Made by a program: the position numbers and the translations under genes. Positions 1-6,307 of a stretch of DNA of 10,862 nucleotides are shown here, piece by piece; position 1 is the stretch's first letter, and every line of letters starts with the position of its first letter. Under the pieces are notes generated by a model. That model worked only from the letters and a program-made list of their open reading frames with translations, had not been told where the DNA came from and ran no database searches. This stretch comes from Gammaproteobacteria bacterium. Lineage in GTDB: Bacteria > Pseudomonadota > Gammaproteobacteria > JAABTG01. The stretch is taken from NCBI GenBank assembly GCA_030066245.1, contig JASJBY010000097.1:1-10862 (forward strand), written 5' to 3'.

Positions 1-172
1 CGACGCTGGTTACACGCACCAGACAGTGGCCGCACTCACCGTCCTGACAATCGAACTGCACGGGCACCTTGTGCTCTTTTGCGAGCTTGAGAACAGTCTC
101 CGTATGGCTGCCGGCCACAGCATAGACGGTCTTGTCCTTGTAATCGGGATTGGAAAAGGTTACGAGGGCCAT
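1..172 (-). CDS. Shethna FeSII-like [2Fe-2S] protein, 3'-truncated by the window edge
   Basis: Only the first 57 codons are inside the window; the gene runs off the left edge. The visible part has a plant-type [2Fe-2S] ferredoxin signature, C-X4-C-X2-C, at Cys42, Cys47 and Cys50 (FDCQDGECGHC). The N-terminal strand pattern (ALVTFSNP, then VYAVAG at 17-21) and the CQDG-CG-CLV block resemble, from memory, the Azotobacter vinelandii Shethna protein II (FeSII). FeSII binds nitrogenase MoFe and Fe proteins under oxygen stress and locks them in an inactive, O2-tolerant complex. The ATG at 172-170 has a GGAG at 183-180. It lies 27 bases after the preceding ferredoxin gene and is probably in the same operon. 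The fourth cysteine and the lysine-rich loop that distinguish FeSII from electron-transfer ferredoxins are outside the window, so an ordinary [2Fe-2S] ferredoxin remains possible. Confidence 0.75.
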   Translation of the reverse strand, partial: MALVTFSNPDYKDKTVYAVAGSHTETVLKLAKEHKVPVQFDCQDGECGHCLVRVTSV

Positions 173-199
173 GATGAATCTCCGGAACAGGTTTGCTGA

Positions 200-484
200 T
201 TAGGCGGGTTTGACCTTGCAGTTGCCGAGGATCTGGGCCTGACAGGCCAGGCGGTCGTGGCGGCTGGCCATGTTCTCGCGCAATATCTTCTCCTCGAGCA
301 CGGACGGTTCGGTGAGATTGTTCCAGCCCTCGGTGACATGCATCATGCAGGTGCCACAGTCGCCCTCACGGCAACCGTAGATGATACCGGCACCGATCTT
401 CTCCGAGACCTCGATGATACGGGTGCCTGCGGGCACGTTAACGGTTTGCTCAACGTCTTCAAATGTAATCTTCGCTTTTGGCAT
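200..484 (-). CDS. [2Fe-2S] plant-type ferredoxin, nif-associated
   Basis: This encodes a complete 94-residue protein. Cys38, Cys43 and Cys46 (C-X4-C-X2-C, in YGCREGDCGTC) and Cys81 (LACQ) supply the four ligands of a plant/vertebrate-fold [2Fe-2S] cluster; Cys89 is additional. Length and cysteine spacing fit small soluble ferredoxins of the FdxC/FdxD kind found beside nif genes in photosynthetic and other diazotrophs. The start at 484 is supported by AGGAG at 498-494, nine bases upstream. It lies 101 bases downstream of the flavodiiron gene and 27 bases before the FeSII-like gene, all in one orientation. Likely roles are electron delivery to nitrogenase or to the adjacent flavodiiron protein; nothing in the sequence separates the two. 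I cannot assign a specific fdx letter. Confidence 0.88.
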   Translation of the reverse strand: MPKAKITFEDVEQTVNVPAGTRIIEVSEKIGAGIIYGCREGDCGTCMMHVTEGWNNLTEPSVLEEKILRENMASRHDRLACQAQILGNCKVKPA

Positions 485-585
485 GGCGTAATACTCCTAA
501 GTGCTTGCTTGACGCATCAGAACCCACCCCCCTCATGCAGGCTCGTTGTTCTCTGTCGTTCACGTAAAACTCCCGGCTTGCACCA

Positions 586-1902
586 TCACGCGAGGTCGGC
601 AAAATCGATAACCGCAGGCTCGTTCTTCCCGCCTGAGAGGGCGTCGGAGAGGCGGCAGCCAAAGTCGCGGCACGCTTCGAGCTCCTCATCGGTGGGAATC
701 AGCTTCACCCGCAAGCCGCTGATGGGGATGCGCATCTTCAGTCCCCGCATGCGGTCTTCGATCATCCGCACGGCCTCACCGCTCCAGCCGTAGGATCCGA
801 AGGCGGCGCCGATCTTGCCCTTGAGGTTGACCACGGCAAGCGACGAGAGCAGATCCCAAACCGGCTTCACGGCGTCCCCGTTGATGGTGGGCGAGCCGAA
901 GGCGAGCGCATCCGCCTCCTCGATCAAGTCGACGAAGGGCTCGATCTCGCCGCCCTCCAGATCGTAGAGCGAAACGCGCACCCCACCCCGCTCCTCAGCA
1001 CCAGCGCAGACGGCTTCCGCCATGCGGGCCGTATTCCCATAGGAACTCATGTAGAAAATGATCAGGGTCTTCTCCTTATTACAGATGGCACCGGCCAGAC
1101 TGGATGTGGACAGCTCCCGGTAATGGGTGATGTAGCGGCGCGGCCGGTCGCGAAGTATGGGACCGTGGGCCGGCGCGACCATCTTGATGGACAGGGGCTC
1201 GATCAGCTTGAGCGCGTCCATCACGTGCTGCTTGAAAGGTCGCATGATATGCGCGTAGTAGTAATCGAAGGAAAACCGAAACTCTCCGACTCGGTCGTTG
1301 AACAGCCTGCTGTCACAGTAGTGGCAGCCAAACACATCTCCGGAGAACAGCACCTGCTGTTCCACGAGATAGGTGCACTGGGTATCCGGCCAGTGCAGGA
1401 ATGGCGTGTGCAGAAAGCGCAGAGTGCGTTCCCCCAGGCTGATCTCATCGCCCGTGCCCACCGTCGTGTACACGAATCGCCGCTCCTCCTCCTTGGGCTT
1501 GAGCAGCGCTTTAAGCATGGAGGTGGCGCGGGTCGAGACGTAGAGCCTGGCCTGGGGTGCACGGCGCATCAGCTCGGGTAGTGCACCGGTGTGATCCGGC
1601 TCCAGATGATTGAGCACGATGGCCCGGATCTCATCGTAACGTGCCACGGTTTCCAGGCGGGCGAAGAACTCGGACGAAAACTCGATCTTGACCGTGTCGA
1701 CGATGGCCACACCCTGGCTTCCGCGAATGGCATAGGCGTTGTAAGTCGTACCGTTGGCGGTGCGCAGGATGATGTCGAAGGTACGCAGCGTGGGGTCCAG
1801 GGCGCCGATCCAGTGCACGCCGGTCGCGATCTCCACCGACTCGCGGTGGCGCGACACATCGACGCCCTCCGTTGCAGGTCTAGCCTCCACATCCAGGGGC
1901 AT
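586..1902 (-). CDS. Class A flavodiiron protein (FprA/ROO-like O2 or NO reductase)
   Basis: This is a 438-residue cytoplasmic protein with the two-domain flavodiiron core. The N-terminal metallo-beta-lactamase-like domain (about 25-265) has every diiron ligand: His99-X-Glu101-X-Asp103-His104, His170, Asp189 and His246. The C-terminal flavodoxin domain (about 277-420) has the FMN phosphate loop YMSSYGNT at 284-291, then FGSPT at 335-339 and FGSYGWSGE at 368-376. There is no rubredoxin or flavin-reductase extension, so it is class A and needs an external reductant. The family reduces O2 to water and/or NO to N2O. The reading frame is open to 2028, but the ATG at 1902 has GGAGG seven bases upstream and fits family length. 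It overlaps the nifO stop as TGATG, implying translational coupling and a role in nitrogen fixation, most simply oxygen removal. The nearby ferredoxins are candidate electron donors. I recall a flavodiiron FprA linked to nitrogen fixation in Rhodobacter capsulatus. Confidence 0.93.
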   Translation of the reverse strand: MPLDVEARPATEGVDVSRHRESVEIATGVHWIGALDPTLRTFDIILRTANGTTYNAYAIRGSQGVAIVDTVKIEFSSEFFARLETVARYDEIRAIVLNHLEPDHTGALPELMRRAPQARLYVSTRATSMLKALLKPKEEERRFVYTTVGTGDEISLGERTLRFLHTPFLHWPDTQCTYLVEQQVLFSGDVFGCHYCDSRLFNDRVGEFRFSFDYYYAHIMRPFKQHVMDALKLIEPLSIKMVAPAHGPILRDRPRRYITHYRELSTSSLAGAICNKEKTLIIFYMSSYGNTARMAEAVCAGAEERGGVRVSLYDLEGGEIEPFVDLIEEADALAFGSPTINGDAVKPVWDLLSSLAVVNLKGKIGAAFGSYGWSGEAVRMIEDRMRGLKMRIPISGLRVKLIPTDEELEACRDFGCRLSDALSGGKNEPAVIDFADLA

Positions 1903-2333
1903 CAGACGACCTCCGGTGGCTCGCAGCGGGCATCCGGCCCAGGTCTGGAGCAAGACTGCATGTCCTGCGAGGGACTCAGGTATAAGCCCAGAGAATCGAG
2001 CGCAGGACCCGGCTCGAAGCCACAGCACATCCCGGCATCGGTCTCCAGGAGGGGACGGCGAATCAGCATGGGATCTGCGATCATCAAGTCCAGTGCGCGT
2101 GCCTCGTCGAGCTCATGCGGGCGCACTACCCCGGTCTTGACCCGCGGGGCCATTGGGTTAAACCACTCGGCCACCGGCCGATCGCCGAAGAAGCGCCGCA
2201 AACTCACGACGGTCCATGCTTCCGCCAGCAGATTGCGAACCTCAAGCCGGTGACCGAGTGCACGCAGCGCCTCCTTCTGCTTGGCGTTCGTCAGGCAACC
2301 CGGCTTCTCGTAGAAGACCACCGTTGCTGTCAT
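1902..2333 (-). CDS. nifO: NifO, nitrogenase-associated ArsC/Spx-family protein
   Basis: This 143-residue protein has a thioredoxin-like ArsC fold. The N-terminal block FYEKPGCLTNAKQK (7-20), the LLAEAWT segment (35-41), RFFGDRPVAEWFN (47-59) and LIRRPLLE (90-97) are typical of the nitrogenase-associated branch of the family, represented by A. vinelandii NifO. Cys13 sits where the catalytic cysteine of arsenate reductase lies, but the surrounding residues differ, so arsenate reduction should not be assumed. In A. vinelandii, NifO has been linked to molybdenum partitioning between nitrogenase and nitrate reductase. The tail carries further cysteines: Cys103-Cys104, Cys128 and Cys137. The ATG at 2333 has GGAG eight bases upstream (2345-2342); the open frame continues to 2597 only as an overlap with fdxN. 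It follows fdxN by 85 bases and overlaps the flavodiiron start by one base (TGATG). Confidence 0.9.
   Translation of the reverse strand: MTATVVFYEKPGCLTNAKQKEALRALGHRLEVRNLLAEAWTVVSLRRFFGDRPVAEWFNPMAPRVKTGVVRPHELDEARALDLMIADPMLIRRPLLETDAGMCCGFEPGPALDSLGLYLSPSQDMQSCSRPGPDARCEPPEVV
1910..1914 (-). promoter_or_regulatory. Ribosome binding site that sets the flavodiiron start
   Basis: On the minus strand this reads GGAGG, seven bases before the ATG at 1902-1900. It lies inside the last codons of nifO. It decides the start against the 42-codon upstream extension, which merely overlaps nifO in another frame. Confidence 0.8.
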
Positions 2334-2418
2334 GGGAGTGACTCCGGCGGCGTCGCGCTCCTGAACATGGCGAAACTTCCCTCGACTGCGTATCGGTACA
2401 GGTTGGACTAGCAGGCGC

Positions 2419-2697
2419 CTAACGTGCCTGGATCTCGGCCATAGCAGCCGCCATGCGTTCGGGCGGTATGCCGGTAAGTGATCCCGGCGGGTTAACGGCG
2501 AGGCCGACGCCGTCCAGGATGACCCCTTCGATGGGGCAGATGGTGGCGCACTGCGGGTGCAAGAAATCGCCCTCACACTCGGTGCACTTTCTCGCATCGG
2601 TCAGGAAGTGCGGCTGTGCTTCATAGATGGCCTGACTGGGGCACAGGGGCTCGCAGGCCCAGCAGTTGACGCAACCTTCAATGATCTTGAACGCCAT
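2419..2697 (-). CDS. fdxN: Nif-type 2[4Fe-4S] ferredoxin, FdxN-like
   Basis: This 92-residue soluble ferredoxin binds two [4Fe-4S] clusters. Cys9-X2-Cys12-X2-Cys15-X3-Cys19-Pro forms the first motif. Cys38-X2-Cys41-X8-Cys50-X3-Cys54-Pro forms the second; the eight-residue insertion between its second and third cysteines is characteristic of nif-linked (Alvin-type/FdxN) ferredoxins. In A. vinelandii, fdxN lies directly after nifB and the protein supports NifB in making the FeMo-co precursor; the same position here suggests the same job. The ATG at 2697 is preceded by GGAGG at 2712-2708; the frame is open to 2787 but this internal start fits family length and ribosome binding site. It is 90 bases after nifB and 85 before nifO. 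Confidence 0.93.
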   Translation of the reverse strand: MAFKIIEGCVNCWACEPLCPSQAIYEAQPHFLTDARKCTECEGDFLHPQCATICPIEGVILDGVGLAVNPPGSLTGIPPERMAAAMAEIQAR

Positions 2698-2787
2698 GGA
2701 ACCGTTTCCTCCAGCTTGATTGTCGCCGTTGGCAGCATCACCTGAGATGGCCAAAGCGAGGCATGCCCTGGGCACTTCTCTGCCCAA

Positions 2788-4302
2788 TCAGGCTCTCATG
2801 CGCAGCGTTTCCGGTGCCTGGGCATCCAGCCGCCCATCCTTGGCCATTTCGCGATAGACCGCCGCCACGGCCTCTTCAATGGGCTCCATAGCGTGCTCGC
2901 CGTTGGGCATGATGCCGGCCTCCTCCAACATGCCCCAAGGCTCGAAGCCGATCTTGGAGCACAACACCGCCTCACACCCTTCCAGCGTCCGAATGGTCTT
3001 CTGCAGGGCCGTCTCGGCGTCGCCGCAGGTATCCCCGCCAGAGCAGTACAGATCCACCTTGCGGTGGCCGATGAAGCGCACATCGGTCGCGCTGGCCTCG
3101 TAGATCAGGAACTCGCGGGCATGGCCAAAGTGCTGGTTGATAAGGCCATGGCCCTCGGTGGCGACAGCCATCAGCATCGGCCGCGTCTCCTTCCTGGCGA
3201 CACCCCCTAACTCGGTCAGGGAAACAAAGCATTGACCGGCCCTCTGGCGCTGCGCCTCTCGGTCGGCCTCGATAGCCTCGTGAACCTGCTTGCGCGTCTC
3301 CATAGCCTTGCCGTAGTCGATCTCCATCTCCGCGATCTTGTCCATGGTGAACTCGTCGCCGCGATCCTCACCCAGCAGGCCTACTGCGTCCGCCCGGCAC
3401 TGCCGGCAGTGACGCATCATGTTCATGTCGCCGGCGCACTCGTCCTGCAGCGCCTGAAGCTCGGCATGGGTTGGACCCCGCTGCCCCATGATGCCGTAGA
3501 ACGTGCCGTGCTCCGCCTCGGCGATGAGCGGCATCACGTTGTGCAGGAAGGCGCCCTTGGCCTTGACCACCTCGGATACCTCTTTGAGGTGCTCTTCATT
3601 CACACCGGGAATCATCACTGAGTTGACCTTCACTAGGACGCCCCGCTCGACCAGCATCTCGAGGCCCTTCTGTTGTTGCTCGATCAGGATCTTGGCGCCT
3701 TCTACGCCTCTGATTCGTCGGTTATTCCAGAAGACCCAGGGATAGATCTGGGCCCCCACCTCGGGATCTACGCAGTTGATGGTGATGGTCACGTGGTCGA
3801 TGTTGTGCTGGCAGAGCTCATCGACCAATGCGGGCAAAGCAAGTCCGTTGGTGGAGACGCAGAGCTTGATGTCCGGCGCCTTCTCCGATAGCTGGCGGAA
3901 CGTGGACAACGTCCGCTCCGGGTTTGCGAGTGGATCCCCCGGGCCGGCAATGCCGAGCACTGTCATCTGCGGGATGCTGGCGGCGACGGCCATCACCTTC
4001 GTCACTGCTTGATCCGGGGTCAGCAACTCCGAGACCACGCCGGGGCGGGACTCGTTGGCGCAGTCGTACTTGCGGTTGCAGTAATGGCACTGGATGTTGC
4101 ACGCCGGGGCGACGGCCACATGCATGCGGGCGTAGTGATGGTGCGCCTCTTCCGAATAGCAGGGGTGGTTGTGCACTTTCTCGCGGATTGCTTCGGGCAG
4201 GTGGGCAAGATGGTCGCTGTTGCCACCGCACCCGCTCGAAGCGCAACCGCCCCCCGGGCTGGGCGCGGCCGGTGTGTCTTGCCCCAGGACTTTCAGCTCC
4301 AT
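2788..4302 (-). CDS. nifB: NifB, radical SAM FeMo-cofactor biosynthesis protein
   Basis: NifB fuses two [4Fe-4S] units and inserts carbide to make NifB-co, the 8Fe core of FeMo-co. This 504-residue protein has the two-domain proteobacterial form. The radical SAM domain (about 55-300) carries Cys68-X3-Cys72-X2-Cys75 (ACNIQCHYCN), the GPGDPL SAM-contact segment at 120-125, and Cys299-X2-Cys302 after it. Cys20 and Cys25 near the N terminus lie in the usual Cys/Ser/Gly-rich stretch (CASSGCGG) that helps hold an extra cluster. A NifX/NafY-like domain (about 375-490, with INQHFGHAREF at 388-398) binds and passes on the cofactor. The frame is open up to a GTG at 4365, but the ATG at 4302 has GGAGG seven bases upstream, matches usual NifB N termini, and lies downstream of the predicted transcription start near 4357. 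It heads the nifB-fdxN-nifO-flavodiiron operon. Confidence 0.97.
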   Translation of the reverse strand: MELKVLGQDTPAAPSPGGGCASSGCGGNSDHLAHLPEAIREKVHNHPCYSEEAHHHYARMHVAVAPACNIQCHYCNRKYDCANESRPGVVSELLTPDQAVTKVMAVAASIPQMTVLGIAGPGDPLANPERTLSTFRQLSEKAPDIKLCVSTNGLALPALVDELCQHNIDHVTITINCVDPEVGAQIYPWVFWNNRRIRGVEGAKILIEQQQKGLEMLVERGVLVKVNSVMIPGVNEEHLKEVSEVVKAKGAFLHNVMPLIAEAEHGTFYGIMGQRGPTHAELQALQDECAGDMNMMRHCRQCRADAVGLLGEDRGDEFTMDKIAEMEIDYGKAMETRKQVHEAIEADREAQRQRAGQCFVSLTELGGVARKETRPMLMAVATEGHGLINQHFGHAREFLIYEASATDVRFIGHRKVDLYCSGGDTCGDAETALQKTIRTLEGCEAVLCSKIGFEPWGMLEEAGIMPNGEHAMEPIEEAVAAVYREMAKDGRLDAQAPETLRMRA

Positions 4303-4309
4303 CGGCTGG

Positions 4310-4314
4310 CCTCC
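4310..4314 (-). promoter_or_regulatory. Ribosome binding site of nifB
   Basis: The minus strand reads GGAGG seven bases before the ATG at 4302-4300. It supports this start over the GTG at 4365, which lacks a comparable site and would precede the predicted transcript. Confidence 0.85.
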
Positions 4315-4367
4315 AGAAGTTTGGGCACCCTGGCCCGTGTGACTCGAATCGGTTCTGGAAACCACTT

Positions 4368-4383
4368 AGCAAATGGCGTGCCT
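4368..4383 (-). promoter_or_regulatory. Sigma-54 promoter of nifB (-24/-12)
   Basis: Read on the minus strand the site is AGGCACGCCATTTGCT. It matches the consensus TGGCACG-N4-TTGCW at all positions but the first, with GG at 4382-4381 and GC at 4370-4369, exactly ten bases apart. Transcription would begin near 4357, giving an untranslated leader of about 55 bases before the nifB ATG. Two NifA sites lie at suitable upstream distances. Confidence 0.88.
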
Positions 4384-4446
4384 AGGTAACGGCCCCTCCC
4401 CTACCTTCTGATTTCACGAGAGAAGCAGTCTCCGCTCATGGGCTGT

Positions 4447-4462
4447 TGTCGGCATTGCAACA
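4447..4462. promoter_or_regulatory. NifA upstream activator site, nifB-proximal
   Basis: This is an exact TGT-N10-ACA palindrome (TGTCGGCATTGCAACA), the classical NifA binding site. Its centre is about 98 bases upstream of the predicted nifB transcription start, within the usual range for NifA acting by DNA looping. Confidence 0.8.
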
Positions 4463-4480
4463 CGGTTCCCCCGGAGCAGT

Positions 4481-4496
4481 TGTAGCAATCTGGACA
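4481..4496. promoter_or_regulatory. NifA upstream activator site, nifB-distal
   Basis: This is a second exact TGT-N10-ACA (TGTAGCAATCTGGACA). It is centred 34 bases further out than the first, about 132 bases upstream of the predicted nifB start. The roughly three-helical-turn spacing would put both NifA dimers on about the same face of the DNA. Confidence 0.8.
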
Positions 4497-4531
4497 GAGG
4501 GAATTAGGCGTTGCTGGCGCAGAGTTCATGC

Positions 4532-4671
4532 AGGGCGGAAGCCCAACGGGCGTTCCGCAAAACGATGCGCAGCGTACCGCCTTGCGTAAAGACTCCGGTA
4601 AAACATTGATTACGGCGATTGGCCCACTTGTGACGCGAAATGAGGCGGAACGCCCTGCGGGCTTCCGCCCT
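4532..4671. repeat. REP-like inverted pair (REPIN-type element)
   Basis: Two 27-base units, 4532-4558 and 4645-4671, are reverse complements of each other at 24 of 27 positions; the only differences fall in the central trinucleotide. Each unit is itself a hairpin: GCGGAA pairs with TTCCGC and GCCC with GGGC around a three-base loop, with one bulged base. Base pairs conserved while loops drift is the pattern of REP sequences, and two REPs in opposite orientation separated by 86 bases is the layout of a REPIN. Such elements are mobilised in trans by RAYT transposases; none is in this window. It lies 40 bases after the nifA stop and could also stabilise or end the nifLA transcript. Confidence 0.8.
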
Positions 4672-4711
4672 ACGGACTCGGCGCAATGGGGATTGATGTC
4701 TAGAACGACGC

Positions 4712-6307
4712 CTAAAACTGTCTGACCTTAATCTTCAGGGTCTGGATGCGATAGGCGATTTGACGCGGCGTCATGTTGAGAAGCCGTGCGGCTCTGGCCT
4801 GCACCCAGCCGGCCTCCTCCAAGGCAGCGATGACCCGTTCGCGCTCATCCAGGTTTGGGTCGTCCAGGTCGACCATCGGGGACACTGCGCTCGCCATGGT
4901 CGGCTCAATATCCGCTGTCCCCACGTCGAGTCCCGCTAGATTGATCACGTCCCTGTCGATGATGCCTTCTTCGCTCATGACTGCCGCACGCTCCAGGCAG
5001 TTCTCCAGCTCGCGCACGTTGCCCGGCCACCTCTGGCGCATGAGCACCCGTAGCGCGCTGTCGGTGACCGAGAGCTCGCGCTGCTGGGTCCTGCCGATCT
5101 TGGTGACCAGGAAGCGTGCCAGGGCCGGTACGTCTTCGATGCGATCTTTCAAGGACGGCACGTGGATGGGCATGACGTTTAGGCGATAGTAGAGGTCTTC
5201 CCGGAAGTCGCCGGCCTTGATCTCGGACTCCAGATCCCGGTTGGTCGCGGCGATAATGCGCACATCAACCTTCAGGGTGCGGGTGCCACCGACGCGCTCG
5301 AACTCCCCTTCCTGGAGCACGCGCAGGAGCTTGCCCTGGAAGGCGGGGCTGATCTCACCGATCTCGTCCAGAAACAGGGTGCCGCCGTCGGCTTGCTCGA
5401 AGCGCCCCTTGCGCTGGGTGCTCGCCCCGGTGAAGGCCCCTTTCTCGTGCCCGAACAGCTCCGACTCCAGCAGATTGTCCGGCAGGGCAGCGCAGTTGAG
5501 CTTGATGAAGACGTTGCGCGAGCGGGGTGAATTGTAGTGGATGGCATCCGCGATCAGTTCCTTGCCGGTGCCGGACTCGCCGCGGATGAGTACCGTGGTG
5601 TTCCATTTGGCCACCTGGCGCACTTGATCGAAAACCTGCTTCATGGCGTCGGTGTGACCGATCACGCTGTCGAAACCGTGATTGCCCCGCACTTGTCGGC
5701 GCAGCTTGTCGCGCTCTTCCCGCAGCTCCCGGCGTTCGTCTTCGACTCTGTTTGCCAGGCGCACCGCTTGGCCTATTAGGTTGGCAACCATCTCCAGGAA
5801 TCGGACGCTTTGACGCAGCAGATCGTCCTGCGCAGGCGGCTGAGCGGCGAAGACACCGACCACATCCTGCTCGCCCACGCGAATCGGTACACCGATAAAG
5901 GGTAGCTGTGGATCGTAGAGGCCCAGCTTGTCGAGAAAATGGGGCTCCTCCGCGACCCGGGAAACGACCCAGGGCTGGTTGCGCTCGACGATGCGCCCGA
6001 CGATACCTTCCCCAGGCTGATAACGAACAGACTCGAACGGTGCGACACCGTCCTCATGCAAAGCGCTCACCAGCAGATCGCCCGTTTCATGGTCCACTAG
6101 GCTGACCATGCCCTTGCTCAGACGCCCCCGCTGATGCAGCACCTCAATCACTTCTCGCAAGGTCTGGCTCAGATTCAGGGAGCGGCTTAATACCGAGCTC
6201 ACCTCGAAGAGCGCGGCGAGTTGCGTCTCCAGGAGATCCTGCCTGCGCGCGGGGTCAACGCTGGCGCGCTTGTCGTCGGCTGTCATGTAAGGCTGAGGCA
6301 ATGTCAT
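4712..6307 (-). CDS. nifA: NifA, sigma-54-dependent transcriptional activator of nif genes
   Basis: This is a 531-residue bacterial enhancer-binding protein. An N-terminal GAF domain (about 28-180) is followed by a charged coiled-coil linker (about 185-208) and an AAA+ sigma-54 interaction domain (about 212-445). The latter has Walker A GESGTGKE at 243-250, the sigma-54-contacting GAFTGA loop at 290-295, Walker B with Asp314-Glu315, FREDLYYRLN at 368-377 and WPGNVREL at 427-434. A C-terminal helix-turn-helix (about 488-531, with MTPRQIAYRIQ at 512-522) recognises TGT-N10-ACA. The inter-domain linker (about 455-487) has no cysteines, unlike the O2-sensing rhizobial NifA class; control is expected through NifL encoded just upstream. 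The ATG at 6307 overlaps the nifL stop as ATGA, implying coupled translation. It has no clear ribosome binding site, and ATGs at 6349 and 6286 are alternatives. It should activate the nifB and rnf promoters seen here. Confidence 0.96.
   Translation of the reverse strand: MTLPQPYMTADDKRASVDPARRQDLLETQLAALFEVSSVLSRSLNLSQTLREVIEVLHQRGRLSKGMVSLVDHETGDLLVSALHEDGVAPFESVRYQPGEGIVGRIVERNQPWVVSRVAEEPHFLDKLGLYDPQLPFIGVPIRVGEQDVVGVFAAQPPAQDDLLRQSVRFLEMVANLIGQAVRLANRVEDERRELREERDKLRRQVRGNHGFDSVIGHTDAMKQVFDQVRQVAKWNTTVLIRGESGTGKELIADAIHYNSPRSRNVFIKLNCAALPDNLLESELFGHEKGAFTGASTQRKGRFEQADGGTLFLDEIGEISPAFQGKLLRVLQEGEFERVGGTRTLKVDVRIIAATNRDLESEIKAGDFREDLYYRLNVMPIHVPSLKDRIEDVPALARFLVTKIGRTQQRELSVTDSALRVLMRQRWPGNVRELENCLERAAVMSEEGIIDRDVINLAGLDVGTADIEPTMASAVSPMVDLDDPNLDERERVIAALEEAGWVQARAARLLNMTPRQIAYRIQTLKIKVRQF

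Larger units (their letters stand above)
4303..4711. other. Intergenic stretch between nifA and nifB
   Basis: This 409-base gap has no convincing gene. From the nifB side it holds the ribosome binding site, the leader, the sigma-54 promoter at 4368-4383, two NifA sites at 4447-4496, and a REP-like inverted pair at 4532-4671. Short open frames here (4504-4686 and 4528-4725) are mostly read through the repeat and show no family resemblance. No strong intrinsic terminator with a T-run follows nifA. Confidence 0.7.

Noticed and set aside
485..585. Possible separate sigma-54 promoter for the 94-residue ferredoxin
   Set aside because: I scanned the minus strand for GG-N10-GC in this gap and found none; read-through from nifB is simpler.
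257..793. Open frame on the + strand over the ferredoxin and flavodiiron genes
   Set aside because: Antisense shadow of genes with clear motifs; the translated sequence is low-information.
1903..2028. A 42-codon N-terminal extension of the flavodiiron reading frame
   Set aside because: It overlaps nifO in another frame, has no family resemblance, and the ATG at 1902 has a strong ribosome binding site.
1591..2253. Open frame on the + strand over the flavodiiron and nifO genes
   Set aside because: Antisense to two well-supported genes, with no family resemblance.
4303..4365. GTG start giving a 525-residue NifB
   Set aside because: It lies upstream of the predicted sigma-54 transcription start near 4357, lacks a ribosome binding site, and the added residues are not NifB-like.
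4456..4472. Second GG-N10-GC sigma-54-like site on the minus strand upstream of nifB
   Set aside because: It overlaps one NifA site and lies next to the other, which leaves no proper activator spacing, and its -24 block is poor; the site at 4368-4383 fits much better.
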